Positions 25,401 through 36,689 of a stretch of 64,000 nt of DNA are shown here, piece after piece (position 1 is the first letter of the stretch; the number at the start of each line of letters is the position of its first letter). The notes beneath the pieces are model-generated. The model saw nothing but the letters and a program-made list of their open reading frames with translations, was not told where the DNA came from and did no database searches. The DNA is taken from positions 7,720,836 to 7,784,835 of the forward strand of contig CM034599.1 in assembly GCA_020091685.1 (NCBI GenBank), given 5' to 3'. Source of the stretch: Lutjanus erythropterus. Taxonomy: Eukaryota > Chordata > Actinopteri > Lutjaniformes > Lutjanidae. The position numbers were made by a program, and so were the translations under genes.

Positions 25401-27137
25401 AGTGCTAACTTTAATATGTTTTAACCTGAACCCTACTTTCCCATGTTTTTGTGTCTGGGTGACTAATGGGGACAAGAATTTTTGAAATTGGTCTGGAGGG
25501 AGACCGCTGCAGCCATTAGTTGGAAAACAGAAAGTAATGTAATCCTTATAGGCAACTGCGCACCATCAAAGTGCGTCCACTGAAAGTGCTTGTTTTGTCA
25601 CTGATAGGTTGAGATTATTATTCTACATGTCTGACAACACTATGTAAAAAAATCTTGCAGAGACAGACCTTTTGTTTAACCAGAAACAGCCATTTTATCA
25701 CACCTGTCAAAGCCAGCAGACTCCATCTACAAAAACAGTCCTTTTATGATCCTCATTGTCATCCTCATTAAAACTAATTTTAACAATAGAAGTCACCAAA
25801 GCCATCTTGGTTTGTCTTTCTACTGTTCTTGCAATCATCAACTCCAGTTTGGTCAAAATAAACCCTTAATTCACTGAAAATATCTGGAGAAGATCATGAG
25901 GAAGGTCAAAGAAGCAGTGTGAGAAAATGGTATGTACAGACATAATATTTTCACATCTAACACTAATATTGACCAAACCAGAGGTGGTGATTGTTGGATC
26001 AGCAGAAATTTGAACCAAGCCAGTTTTGGTGAGTTTTATTCTGTTTTGTTAAGTTTCAGTGAAGTGTGTTACGATGCTAAAATGATAAATCTTACCCTTG
26101 AACTAAAAGGTCTATTTCTGTCTTTACATAATGCTGTCAAACACTAACAATCTGAGACTGTCAGTGGGAAAAATAAGCACTTTTAATTGATGTACTTTGA
26201 TATTTACCCTTAGGGATTATGTTGTAGCGTTTCATGGCTGACGTCTGCTGTTTGCTCAATACTGCACTAACATAAAAACAAAGGTTGTAGCTATTAGTCA
26301 CTTATACAAGTACATTAAACTATTGTAATGCACTTTTTACTAGTCTTCCAAAAAAGTCTGTTGAGAGGCTGAAACTTATCCAAAGTTCTGCTAGACTGCG
26401 AACAAAAAGAGATACCCATCACTCCAGTCTTAGCTTCACTGCACTGAATCCCTGTGTCCATTAGAATTAGCACAACTGTCCTACAACACAGACTCCTTGT
26501 TGTTTTACGTTCCCTCATGAAGTCTTAGATCCTCTGCTGCCGGCCTCCTAGACACCCAAAACTCCACCAAAAAGAACATTTGGAGAAGCAGCTTTTTCAC
26601 TCAAATTATGGAACAAAATACCCAAACATATCGAAGAGGCGGGCTTTAAATGGCACCACGAAACATCCTTTTAACCTGCTTTTCCTTGGTGTTCCAAAGG
26701 CTTTGGTTAAATACCCTTCTGTTCTGTTTTTAATTCTCCATTAAAATGCCTTTGAATCAACCTCGTGTGCTGTTTTTAAATTACGGTTTATGCCTCAAAT
26801 TACCTTAGATTTTTTGATTATGCCTTCAAATGTAGACAATCTTTAGACAATCTATCAAATTTCTTGATTTTAATTTATTTGTGTGATTGATAATTATTGT
26901 ATTTCCTGTTTTTTATTCTTTTTTTTTTATGTAAAACACTTCGAGCTGCATGTTTTGTATGAAGTGTGCTATGTAAGTTTATTATTGCTGTCGTTAAAAC
27001 ATTGGATAAGTTTAAAAAATGCTTAAGTTCAATTAATTTGCTTTGTCTTTCAGGTGAAGCATCCTTTGGACAGCAGTACATGTGATCATTACACTGAGGG
27101 CTCAGTGGAGCTGTGCACAAACTGGGATGATTTCTAA
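8370..27137 (+). CDS. cGMP-dependent protein kinase, PKG I beta-like, with degenerate catalytic site (probable pseudokinase)
   Basis: 19 coding exons: 8370-8559, 8659-8782, 8971-9137, 10423-10536, 15526-15631, 16583-16646, 16965-17042, 17239-17333, 19933-19998, 20119-20196, 21560-21656, 21754-21893, 21979-22068, 22682-22823, 22902-23065, 24228-24350, 24717-24779, 24880-24946, 27054-27137. All junctions are GT-AG and the phases agree; the protein is 683 aa (human PKG I beta ~686). Order: leucine zipper 1-55 ([12 protein letters not shown], the I beta start), autoinhibitory KRKTVIS, cGMP sites A (~110-225) and B (~235-350), kinase ~375-635, C-tail ending WDDF. Kept: Arg317 of site B, alphaC Glu426, YRD501-xKPEN506, APE543-545. 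Changed: site A Arg to His193, glycine-loop Thr384, beta3 Lys to Arg407, DFG to Gly-Ser-Arg 519-521, GTPEY to GTPGY. Normal PKG I is a cytosolic Ser/Thr kinase of the NO-cGMP pathway; this copy probably binds cGMP without normal catalysis. It may be the teleost gene called prkg3 or another PRKG1 duplicate; I cannot decide. Confidence 0.92.
9757..9962. repeat. Degenerate tandem array of AATAATGACTTA-type units
   Basis: Repeated imperfect copies of a ~20-25 bp unit around AAAATAATGACTTAT alternating with ATCTCAAAAT, in intron 3 of the kinase gene. The same motif family reappears at 48130-48310. Confidence 0.6.
10537..15525. other. Intron 4 of the PKG-like gene
   Basis: A 5 kb intron between the exon for the first phosphate-binding cassette and the exon starting [12 protein letters not shown]. 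It contains the repeat at 12698-13196; otherwise it is AT-rich unique-looking DNA with a few open frames that I judge to be chance. No missing exon is needed: the protein is continuous across it when aligned by recall to PKG I. Confidence 0.7.
12698..13196. mobile_element. Dispersed repeat, hAT-like fragment
   Basis: Starts GGGGGGGCAATTATTTTTCA with TGGGGCCCACATGAGAA and ends CCCAGGCTGTACTTTGCCCA with GGTCTGC. These edge sequences resemble widespread vertebrate non-autonomous elements usually grouped with hAT transposons. A related fragment (GCAGACCTGTCTTATCTGAT) follows near 13560. Family assignment is from memory; no transposase is visible. Confidence 0.4.
15735..16397. mobile_element. MITE-like element, AGTGGTGGAA-end family
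   Basis: Left end GCAGTGGTGAAAGAAGTATTT and the internal block AAAAATACTCCATTATGAGT; right end AAATGTACTCAGTTACTTTT with CACCGCTGG. About 660 bp, in kinase intron 5. The segment about 16197-16355 (CTCACTGCTACTAGATGCTA, CATTGGTCCTTT) is a diverged insert of the family seen intact at 60377-60652. Confidence 0.6.
17895..18240. repeat. Minisatellite, ~105 bp unit, about 3.3 copies
   Basis: The block TATTTACACC recurs at about 17903, 18006, 18110 (as ATTTACACCC) and 18220, giving a period of 103-110 bp. Each unit also carries GCCTAGCATGGCAGAGACAA (or a variant), ACAATGCTATTTGCACC and GGTGTAAA. TTTACACC and GGTGTAAA are inverted partners, so each unit can fold on itself. It lies in kinase intron 8. 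Confidence 0.8.
18841..19395. mobile_element. MITE-like fragment, AGTGGTGGAA-end family (one end lost)
   Basis: Starts within ATCCTTTACTTGAGTAAAAG and carries AAAAATACTCCACTACAAGT and AAAGTCCTGCATTCAAAAC, the hallmark interior of this family, then runs to the microsatellite at 19404. The terminal AGTGGTGG motifs are not seen, so it is truncated. Confidence 0.55.
19404..19467. repeat. Compound (TACA)(CA)(TA)n microsatellite
   Basis: ACATACATACACACACACAC grading into an uninterrupted TA run up to 19467. In kinase intron 8. Confidence 0.95.
20197..21505. mobile_element. 1.3 kb non-autonomous DNA element with ~200 bp inverted ends
   Basis: The left arm (about 20215-20400) and right arm (about 21300-21500) are imperfect reverse complements. 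GAAGGTCATGTCTATAATGC and ATGGTGGACATAATGTATTA on the left match TACATTATGTCCACCATTTA and ACACGACCTTCAT on the right. It fills most of kinase intron 10 and starts almost directly after the exon 10 donor. The interior (20900-21200) includes a GTCGGTCAAGTGGTCAAG stretch of unknown origin. No transposase ORF. Confidence 0.6.
23655..24170. repeat. Dispersed ~500 bp repeat in kinase intron 15
   Basis: Closely similar, in the same orientation, to 59598-60238: both contain ACAGCCTTTTC, AACTAACCA, GAGACAGC/GAGGCAGC, CCATCTA, ATAAGTACCTCATA and end CCAAACTATCCCTTTAA. A short related piece is at 33243-33510. Probably a non-autonomous DNA element; its superfamily is not recognised. Confidence 0.6.
26235..26995 (+). 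mobile_element. Degraded LINE 3' end (L2/Rex1-like)
   Basis: Conceptual reading, with stops and frameshifts, recalls the end of a LINE reverse transcriptase ORF (a VERLK-type segment, a conserved HxTP-like block and a LHW-like block), followed by a 3' UTR whose tail, GTAAAACACTTCGAGCTGCA then AGTGTGCTATGTAAG, is typical of L2-type elements. It lies in the last kinase intron. It is non-functional and 5' truncated. Confidence 0.55.
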
Positions 27138-27403
27138 CAGAAGAACAGCTGTGAAGTGAAGAGAAAAAAAAAGCGTCAGACGAGACGTCATCACTTCCAG
27201 TTTTAGTCATTGTAAATAACCAGCTGCCCTCAGTCTTACTGCCATCGAGAATCACTTATATTTTCAGACAAACTGCAGATATTGTTTGATAATTAACCGT
27301 GATGCCTACTGTGTTGAGCTCAGACTGTTTTTGATGTAAAATCTCTTTAGATTTATAAACATAAAGAGTCCAGTGATGATGTCTCTGCTGTTGAATGTAA
27401 CTC

Positions 27404-27409
27404 AATAAA
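27404..27409 (+). terminator. Polyadenylation signal of the PKG-like gene
   Basis: AATAAA 267 bases after the stop codon at 27137, followed within 30 bases by a T-rich stretch (CTTCTCCTTTTTATTG). It implies a short 3' UTR of about 290 bases. Confidence 0.65.
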
Positions 27410-27429
27410 CAAACGGGCTGAATCACTCC

Positions 27430-28379
27430 GTCTCTTCTCCTTTTTATTGATTACAACACTTCTGTCATGAGCTGGTCTCTCCCCAAAATGCATGATTGTG
27501 AATGATTAAGAAGTGACGTCAGAGCCGGGCCAGGCTCGCAGAAAAGTGTCAAGTTACAGAGAAGTAGAAAGATAAACACAGGCAGTTTTGTGATTTTAAC
27601 TTCAAAATAAAGCAAATTAACGCACTTATTACATAAAAGAGCTGAAATGATCAAGTCCCCTTCTACAAAAATGTTTTTTTTCTTTTTGTTCCTGTTCTTT
27701 TTGTTGGTTGTTTGAGCTTCGCTGTGCAGAACGACACATGCAATGAGTTTGACACTGGAAGGCTGTTTTCTAATTCAGTTGCTGAAAGTGGAAAGTTTCC
27801 ATGTGCTCACTGAAAATGTGATTTTAAGGGATGAGCTTATGAGTATGATTTGTGACATCACAACTAGTTTGGAAGTTAATACTTGGCCAGTTCATATATG
27901 TGATGTAGAAACTTAAAGCTGCCTGTGCAAATACACTGAATGGACTTTACAGAGAAGTACGAGACAGGTTTTGTTAAATGAACAGAATTAGCATATTCAT
28001 AAATTCAGGAATTTTTAATGAGGTCGAAGGGTTAGACGCATTTTTAAGGATTTTAATGTGAAAATTATACTTTTTTGCAGAAAAAGAAAAATGCCTACAC
28101 TGATGTACAGACATCATTACATTTGGCTGAAATATGGAGTGAATCTTTTATTGTTTTAAAGAATGTGGCCAACTGTGATTTGATGTATGCCATGGCTGGA
28201 TAAAACCATGCTTCACTGACAGATGTAATAGATTGACTTTACAGCTTAAAAAACCCTACGAGAAAATCCCACAAGAGAGAAACAAAAAAGACAGATTTTG
28301 GAATTTATACTTGGTTTTGTTGCATTAAAAAAACACTCTAATTCTCAGTTAAATGTTTTAAAGCAGTGTCATTGCAAAC
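27430..28379. other. Intergenic DNA between the PKG-like gene and acsl
   Basis: AT-rich, no recognised gene or RNA. A region near 27660-27700 is T-rich. Chance open frames only. Confidence 0.6.
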
Positions 28380-28655
28380 GACCATCTATTTTGATAGTTT
28401 TATTTGATTAATCAATCTGGTCACATTTCAAGCAAAAATGTCAAAGATTTCTTGGTTCCAGCTTCTTAAATGTGAGGACTTGCTGCTTTTCTTTGTCACT
28501 GAAGAGTCTTTGAGTTTTGGACTGCTGAATGGGCAAAAGAAGTAATTTGAAGATGAAATTCTGATAAGCATTTTTTAAAATCAGTTTTATTTTTGACATT
28601 GTAAAGATAACATTAATTAATTAATCGTGAGTGAATAATTGTTAGTTGCAGCCCT
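28380..28655. mobile_element. MITE with GTTGCAGCCCT end, just upstream of acsl
   Basis: Carries GATTAATCAATCTGGTCACA, GGTTCCAGCTTCTTAAATGT and, at the right, ATTGTTAGTTGCAGCCCTAC. Same family as 30860-31185, 32330-32620 and 62870-63200. It ends only about 100-200 bases before the likely acsl transcription start. Confidence 0.6.
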
Positions 28656-28749
28656 ACTTGCAACCTGCTACGCTGTTGCATCGTCTCCTGACAAACAAAC
28701 AGCAACAAAAACAAACAAAAACAAAAACGAGCAAGCCATCCGTCCGTCA

Positions 28750-28887
28750 AGGCTTTATTTTGAAGGGTTTGACCGGAAATCAAAGTATATTGTCTCTGGC
28801 GTGACAGCGGCTCTGATTTCGATGGATCTGCAGCTGAAGTAGTAAGTTTGGAGAACAATCTGAGGAGACATCGGAGGTCTGCGTTAG
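28750..28887 (+). other. Likely 5' UTR exon and promoter of acsl
   Basis: A locally GC-richer segment (GACCGGAAATCAAAG, GCGTGACAGCGGCTC) ending in a consensus donor, GCGTTAG|GTAAGT, at 28887/28888. The next exon in phase for the protein starts at 41254 with only two bases before the ATG, so an upstream non-coding exon is required and this is the best candidate. The CCGGAAAT motif is an ETS-type site common near vertebrate start sites. The left edge is estimated. Confidence 0.55.
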
Positions 28888-28915
28888 GTAAGTTTCGTCA
28901 GATCTTTCTTTCTTT

Positions 28916-28944
28916 CCTTTTGTTTGTTTGTTTGTTTGTTTGTT
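28916..28944. repeat. (TTTG)n microsatellite
   Basis: About six or seven tandem TTTG units directly inside the first acsl intron. Confidence 0.9.
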
Positions 28945-29923
28945 GTTTCTCTTGTTAGTCTTTTCAGCTCGGCCTCCAGAAACATCACTAAATAACGAAG
29001 GCAGATTCCGACGTAGAACTAAGAAAAGTTTGGTTGCAGCCCGCTGAGTTCCCAGACTTCTGAGCTGAGAGTTTGTTGTAGTGTTTGGAGCTCTGTAAAG
29101 ATTAAATCAACCTGTTAACAAACTTTTGCATGAAGTTTTAAAGAAGATCCAGACTCCACAGCTGCACAGTTCTTAGTAAACACATTTAAAGAGGTGATTC
29201 TTAACAATAATGCTTCTATTTTGCATTTTTTTTAAAAACTGAAGTTTTGACTTCTGTTGACCTCATTGTGTTTTCCTCCACTACAACGCTTTATAGTGCA
29301 GAGAACTTTAAGTTAAATGGATATTTTTGAGTCCACATTCTTTAAGGGGGAACTGGGGTGTACTTATGTGGCTGTCAACTGTGCTGTGGTATTTTGTCCC
29401 TGATCCAAGCTGGGGATAATTATAGCTGGAGAGTGGTTCAGCCCTTAGATGTAGGTTTTCTGACATTGTTTTCTCAAATCTCACTCCCCTCTCCATGTCC
29501 TCATCTTGTGCAAACCAATGCTTTGGGTTTTGGTGTGTGATGTAACCTTCTTTCCCACCTGTACGTCTCCAAATTCTGTGTCATGCAACATGTTAGAAGT
29601 TGTCCGCCCCGGCCACATGCCAGTTCTCAGGCATCCTCTGTTGAGTGTTGTTTGACAGCTCCAGTGTACAGTGTAGCAGCAGCAGCAGCTTAAGTTTGGC
29701 TGGATGATCCGCCTGCTGCACAAACATTCACTGATTCAGAAGTGACACATGAGGTGTAGTGCCAGTGAAGCTAAATATGGAAGATTACCCTCACATAGTG
29801 ATGTTTGAACCCGGTGCTGCTTAGTTACATGAAACCGAACACTTCAGGCATGCAGGAGAAAATGCACAAATGTTGCATTGTCTGTGAGCCTGAGGCCACA
29901 GGAGGAGACTGAGGAAAGTGTAG

Positions 29924-31466
29924 TGATGGAGGAAGATCCTTTACTTAAGCATAAGAAAATACTACAGTGTTCAAATACTTTGTGACAAGTAAAAATCTAC
30001 CGTTGAAAATAAGTATAATCAACAAAATGTATTTGATTATTATGACTCATAGGGATTGGTGTCAATAACTAGTACTAAACCAGTACCGGTTCCTGACAGG
30101 TCAGTGCCGAAATGTCAATGAGCTCCTGGACAAACGTTACTGCTGCCTGTGAATGTTACAGAAACAGCTGACCGGGAAAACATTCAAAAGTGTGGGCTAA
30201 ATGTGGTGAAAATGCTGCTAAATATGACAACTTAGGAAACAATTTAACTTATTTCTGCAAAAACAACTGATCAGAATCTTTTTTGCATAACAAAATATGG
30301 TATTTCCATGCTTCTTTTTCCATATAAACAAACATATAAACAGGTAAACATACTTCCTGCATATCAAACATAAATGAGTATGGTTGCCAGGTAGCTCAAA
30401 AATTGATTGAAGGGAACTAAATCAAAAATGGATCAAAACAGGATCTGCAGTTCTCCCAGTATTATTTTTTCTCCCCACCCTGCCTACTTGTGGGCATCCA
30501 GCACATGTCCAAAGAAAAAAACAAAACAACACAATAAAGACAACATAGTTAAGCTAACCTTTAAGTTGCAGGTGCACTTTTCTGTCTTTCTAATAAAGAG
30601 CTTACAGTTTACTTTACAGTTTAAATAAAAAACTCAAATCATGACCTTAAAATCAAAGGGCAAATTGAATTGTTGATTTGGAGAATTGTGACACTCTCTT
30701 GGTACTCATTCATTGATGGAAAAGCAGGAAGTCTATGAGCTAAATTTGAACTTGTGGGCGGGGCCAGCAGGGAAAACATCACCGCACGTATTCAGTGGAA
30801 ACTTTGAAGATGGAAAAGTTTTTTGGTGCGTGCACCAGGCGATTCTCATTAGACTGAGCACTGCAACTTACAGTTATTTTAATAGTCCATTAATCGGTTG
30901 ATTATTTTCTTGATTAATCGATTAATAGTTGTTTGTTTTAAAATGTTCATGTGAAAAATGTCAATCAGTGTCTCCCAAAGCCCAAGATAGCGTCCACAAA
31001 TGTCTTATTTTACTCAAGATGTTCAGTTTACGGTCCGAAAGGAGCAAAGACACCAAAATATATTCACATTGAAGCTGAGAATTTTTAATTTTTTCTTTAA
31101 AAAAATGACTCAAACAATTGATTATCAAAATAGTTTGGTTAATAATAATCAATTAATGGATTAATTATTAATTATTGCGGATCCAATGGGCAGTATCTTT
31201 GCATCCAGTATCCAGTTCTAAATAGTTCTTCCATGCAAAACATCAGATTTTAGAAACTCTTAAATGGTTGTGTATAAAACTCTTGATCTGCACAGTAACT
31301 AAAGCTGTCAGATGAATGTAGTGAAATAAAAAGTATTTCCCTCTGAGATATAATGTAGTAGAAGTAGAGAATGGCATGAAAACAAAAGCCTCAAGTAAAG
31401 TATAAGTATCATAAATTTATTCATAAGCACAGTACTTGAGTAAATGTACTCAGTTACATTCCATGA
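29924..31466. mobile_element. Composite of MITE-like elements in acsl intron 1
   Basis: The left piece (GATCCTTTACTTAAGCATAA) and right end (CAGTACTTGAGTAAATGTAC then TCAGTTACATTCC) belong to the AGTGGTGGAA family. Between them, 30860-31185 is a GATTAATCGATTAATAG-type element of the second family. This suggests a later element inserted into an older one. Boundaries are approximate. Confidence 0.5.
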
Positions 31467-31639
31467 GTGGGAAAATGAAGGTGTTTTCTACGTGCAGGGG
31501 TGCAGTGGTGCTTTTCCATTTTCGCTCTTCACCTCCTTCCCCCTCAGCAAGAAACACCTCATTGTGACCGAGTGTGTCTGTGTACTTCACGCTTCATTTG
31601 GGAATCACAGCCGGAAAACGTCCGTGCGTTTCGTTTCTT

Positions 31640-31985
31640 TCTTTCCCCGTCTGCTCTGGCCGGCCTCACGTGTTGCCCCCCCCCCCTCTCCTCACCCTCC
31701 TGTACCTCTCTCCTCATCTCCCCTTGATCAGACCACTCACTTCTCCGGGCACATGGAAAGTGAGCAGAGTTCAGTGCTCCTGCTCCTGCTGCTCCTGCTG
31801 CTGCTGCTGATGGTGTGGGTACAAAATGCTGTCGCCCTCCCCCCTCCTCCCCCTTGTGTGTCACCTCCTGTAGTTTTCTGGGTCAGGGGGAAGCATTCCC
31901 CAGCACTGCTCTCATCACCACAGAAGCTCTGTAGGCTACTGTACAGAGCCTCATGTTACTCAGGGACCTACTCTGTGCATTAAGT
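31640..31985. repeat. Pyrimidine-rich and (CTG)n low-complexity region
   Basis: A CCCCCCTCTCC-rich run at about 31675-31735, followed by CTG/CTC repeats at about 31779-31810. It holds open the longest uninterrupted frame in the window (179 codons, 31444-31983), which reads Leu-rich then Pro-rich. I treat this as low-complexity chance, not a gene. Confidence 0.6.
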
Positions 31986-32286
31986 CTGACTTTTTTAGCG
32001 GACCAAAATCCATAAATTTAAGTTTAATCAAACAGTGACCGACTGAAAACTACACTAGAATATCATCAAGGCCAGACTTTATAAAAAGAAGACATTGTCT
32101 GATTCTGGATCCATTTGCTGAAAACAGCCTTGACTGCTTGTTCATGCTCTCAGGCTCGACTGAAAAGCCTGTGAAATCATTTACAACTTGAGCACAGTCT
32201 GGAGTTTTAAATGGAGCAAAAAATGAACTTCTCTCATCTTTTTCAGCCTTTGCACTGGCACCTTTTTATTAATACAAGTAGGATTC

Positions 32287-33769
32287 AGTGGTGGACAAAG
32301 TATTCAGGTCCTTTACTTCAGTATAGGGCTGCAGATAACAACTATTTACATTATTGATCAATCTGCAGATTATTTTTGCTATTAATTGATTGTTTAGTCA
32401 ATAAAATGTAAAACTGCTCATGCAAGCATGAAGTGAGGTCTTCAGATTGCTTCTTTTGTAAAACCAACAGTCCAAGAACTCCAAGACTCTTCATTTACTA
32501 TCATAAATGACAAAGAAAAGCAGCAAATCCTTATATTTAGAGGCTGGAACCAGCAAATCCTTCACATTTCTGCTTGAAAAATGACTGAATCGATTAATCG
32601 ATTATCTAGACAGCTGGAAACTGTCTTTGTTTAGTTCATTATGTTTAATTATATCAGGGACCGTGTACAAAATACATTAGTCTCAATAACAGGAAAAGAT
32701 GCTTTGTACCAGATTTAGATTATGAGTTTATTTCCACCTGCAGTCCGTGGGCAGGTGAAAGGAAACACACACACCGACAGATTTCATTAGAAAAAACACA
32801 GTGTAGAGTGCAGATACTAAATATCACATACATATATCCAATGATATAAAACAGATTGTCAGTTTTACTAAAAATCTATTTTCTTTTTTAATCAGCTAAT
32901 AGATTATTAAACAAGTCACTGCAGCTTCAGCTTTACTTACAATACAGCAGTGCAAAAATACACTGTTACTACAAGTAAAAGTCCTGCATGAAAAATCCAA
33001 CATAAATAAAAGTACATTGGTGTTAACATTAAAATGTACTTAAACATACTGGTTTGGTCTTCTGACTATTATAGAAACTTCTTAGGTTAAGATGGGGGAC
33101 AGAAGCAAATCCTGACTAACTTCAGGAGCCCTGTCTTGTCTCAGGAAATCTTAAATGCTCAATCCAACATCGTGTATCAACTTTTTCTAATCTCGTCAAA
33201 CAAGTTTCTAACCGCTCAAGAATACTGAAACATAGATTGCGACAAACAAAACACTGATGGACATGTTACTTCAAGAGAGATGAGTTAGAGGTGTTAGTAA
33301 ATATCTGTAGAGAAATCCAAAGATGTTCTCTAGTTCTACCAGACTCCATGGTAAAAATCAGTTATTTTACCTTGCAGAACAGAAGAGCTGCTGGTCTTAC
33401 CTTCTCTACTGGTACTTTTCTCTGCTACTCAAAACTGGGGGTGCGTCAGTCACCATCTACTGTAGGTAGTACACTGACTCATACAGCCCCACTTTAAAAA
33501 ATCTGAACTGTCTGAAAGCCAAAAAGGTTTAATCTTCAACAATGTGTTGCACTTTAACAGCTTGTTTTATTATCTGTTGTGTCAAATCTTCATCTGAAAA
33601 GTAACTAAAGCTAATAGAGTAGAAAGTACATTGTTTTACTCTGAAATGTTGTGGAAGGGAAGTATAAAGTCACATAAAATGGAAATACTCAAGTAAAGCA
33701 AAAGTACCTCAAAGTTATACTTAAGTGCAGTACTTGAGTAGATGTACTTAGTTACTTTTCACCACTGGT
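32287..33769. mobile_element. 1.5 kb composite element, AGTGGTGGAA ends
   Basis: Starts AGTGGTGGACAAAGTATTC and ends TTAGTTACTTTTCACCACTG, the expected inverted termini. Inside are a GATTAATCGATTATC-type element (32330-32620) and a fragment of the 59.6 kb repeat (33243-33510). Confidence 0.6.
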
Positions 33770-36689
33770 AGGCTTTACCTGACTTCATTGATGGAGACAG
33801 CTGACATCCTGTCTCTTAGTGAACTAAAGGCTTATGATGAGGCTGCCTTTTACATTTATTAACATAAACTCTGGAGAAATGTCTCTCTACAGCTTCAGAG
33901 CTCAGATTCCTCATTCAAGCCCTGATTTGACCTGAAACAGAGTCATTTTTCCTGTCGTTAAAAATTAAACTGTAAAAGCTTCAATAATTCCTCCTATGTT
34001 TTAATGTTACTCATTCGTCACCTGTCTAGTTCATTTTATGTGAGGCTCATTGAGATTCATTAAAGTCATAGTTGACATTGATTATGTGCCAGATTTTTTT
34101 CCCCAAACCAGTTTTTAGTTTCTGTGGTTGTACATTCCTCGTTCTGTGTTGCTCACTTGTTTTTGTCACACAGTATAGTGCAGCTCTGAATATCTTCAGT
34201 GCCCTCTGCTCTGTCTCTGCTTGTCAGCAGGAGTAATTGTGCACAGACATGCAGACTGCCTGAGGCTATCTTTTACACGCCTGCCGTCTCCCTGTGGACC
34301 AGCGTTCTGCTGTTTTATGGCATTTTCGGTGTGAGTTTATCTCCATTTTTACATAACTGTGCCTGCTGGATCAAACATCATTTACCCCAAACATACTTTT
34401 AAAATCTGCTGTTATCGTTCAGACGCCTCTCCACATGATGTTGCCATATGTGCCCTGCCCTCTGAATGTAAATTCAAGTGTGAACCGCCAAAAACAATCA
34501 GGTTTTTCTCCTCAAACAGGAGCAGACATGGGTTGTGAATGTGCATGTGTTTTCCTTCAGTAGGCTTGTGTTCTATATAATTTATACGTAAGGGGTGACC
34601 TACAGTGAGCGAATCAATATTGCGAAATAAACCCTAACAGGTTGGTGCAGTTGGTGCACTGTTAATCACAGCAGCGGCCTGCTATTCAGAAATAACGGAC
34701 TTTAAAATACTGAAATTGAACACAAAGTGTTGTGTTTTTGTTGTAAAACCTTCTAAACTTAACTAAATTAAATCTTGCCCCAGACAAATACTGCCATATT
34801 GTAATAAAAAAATAAAACCAATGTAGAAAATAATAAAAACTAAACACAAACTATTCATTTTTAGACAATAAAATATACCATGTAAGGGATAATGTACAGC
34901 AAGTTGGTAATTATTTATATTCAGGTGTGGGAGTAACTAATTACAAATACTGAAATTACTGTAATTAAGTAGTTTTTTTTTTAATGAGTAGATTTTCAAG
35001 TCTGCTCTTTTATGTGTACTTAAGTATGTATTGCAAGATGTAATCTAATCTACTTACTTATTTTTAAAATCATACTACTGAGTAGAATTAGAATTAATAT
35101 CCAAATCTTTCATCTGCATTTTTGCAACCAGTCAGGTGATCTGATCACAAACGTCCCAACAAAAACAAGGACATACAAATGAAAAACAATACAAAACACT
35201 GTGGCAGCACACGTTTGGAGTAAGGATGTTAGTGATTAATCAGTAATCAATCAATTGCCATTAAGAATTTAACCATTTAAAAATGTATTCATGGGTATTT
35301 AATTAATGGTCATGGCAGTAATTGCACCTCATTTGATGTTGTTTTGTCTCATTGACCCATTTGTTGAATAAGGAGAATTAAACTTAAAACAAAAAATGAG
35401 CAATTTGACACAAAATATATATATTTTTTTAAATTTAAAAATATATTGGGGGGGCTTTTGTGCCTTTCAATGAATAATTTATGGCTGAAGTTATAGACAG
35501 GAAATGCAGAGGGAATCGAACAGGAGCTGCAGCAGAGGACTCAGTCTCAGTACATGGAGAGCACACTTTTTTTTTATTGCTTTTCCAAGTATGATCATCC
35601 AAATGCATCCATAGCAATGGTTTGTTATTCAGAAGTAACAAAAATGCTGTAATTTACCAATCAGAATTGAGTATACAACAATGCGGTATGTGTATATTTA
35701 ATAGCTGTGGCTGTGGAGTAACTGTGTAATAAGCAGGATCATGTACAGTGAGCAGGTCGTTATTGCAAAATAATGCATCGCCTGCAACTGCACCATCCTG
35801 CAACTGCACCTCCTCCTGCTTATATTTAACTGACTATTGTACTACTCACTGAAAAGTTGTCTGGGAAAATGTAAACACAGGCTCGTTTCATCTGATTTCA
35901 AAGGGAATCCAACGCTGTAGCAGACATAAAGAATAACAATACAGAAATAGCTGATCTTTTTCGCTGATGGTCTTTTATGTAGGTCAGAGAGGCATCAGAA
36001 ATAAATATAGTAAATAAAGTATAAACTGTTTCATGACCTGTTAAAAACTTGCTGTTGTAGCTTTAAGTGCAAGTAAAATAAGACTTGAAAAAAAAAATAC
36101 CCATAAAAGTATAAGCACCCAAAAAAAATGACCCCCCCCACCCCACCCCCCCACCAGAGAATAGGTATTACACTACACATTACATTTACACAACACTTTG
36201 TGAAGACAGATGGACAGGCACACAGGCTGTGAAGGTGCATTTGTTTTCCCTCAGTCAATTTTCACATGTGTGTGCCGTTTCTTTTGTCTTGTGTCTTCCA
36301 GGGAGTAAAAGCTGGGAGCACAATGGTCCCTGTCTGGGCCCTGACAATAGCCATTATGAATGGCACTGAGAGAGGAGGGAGCGGTGGGGAGAGGCAGAGA
36401 AAAAAGGGGCTACAGGAAGCTCTCTTCGCAGCCGACTGTCATTTTTTTTGATGTGTCACATTTCATAAAACTCTTTGTTTTCCATTTATTTACCTACTGA
36501 AAGCACTCGGGGGGATCACAAGCTGCTTCTTTTCTCCAGCAGGTGTAAAGTGGCATCTGAGTTTAATTCAGATAAAGTGATGCTTAAAGTAGATAATGTA
36601 TCCTCTGAGGACGAGCGTGGCATCGCTTTGCCCATGAGGGGAAGGGAAGCAGTGCAGGAGCGGCCTGCTTAAAGAGGAGGGAGGGGTAT
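33770..36689. other. acsl intron 1, non-repetitive-looking part
   Basis: AT-rich DNA without recognised genes. A G-run (GGGGGGG) lies near 35449-35455 and a CCCCACCCC-rich tract at 36131-36154. The segment at 36300-36440 is less AT-rich and could be regulatory, but I cannot support a specific call. Confidence 0.5.

Noticed and set aside
8370-27137. Calling the PKG-like gene a pseudogene
   Set aside because: All 19 exons lack stops and frameshifts, splice sites are consensus, length matches PKG I beta and a poly(A) signal follows. Loss is confined to specific functional residues.
31444-31983. A real secreted-peptide gene
   Set aside because: The frame depends on CTG and C-rich low complexity; no splice or promoter context and no recognised family.
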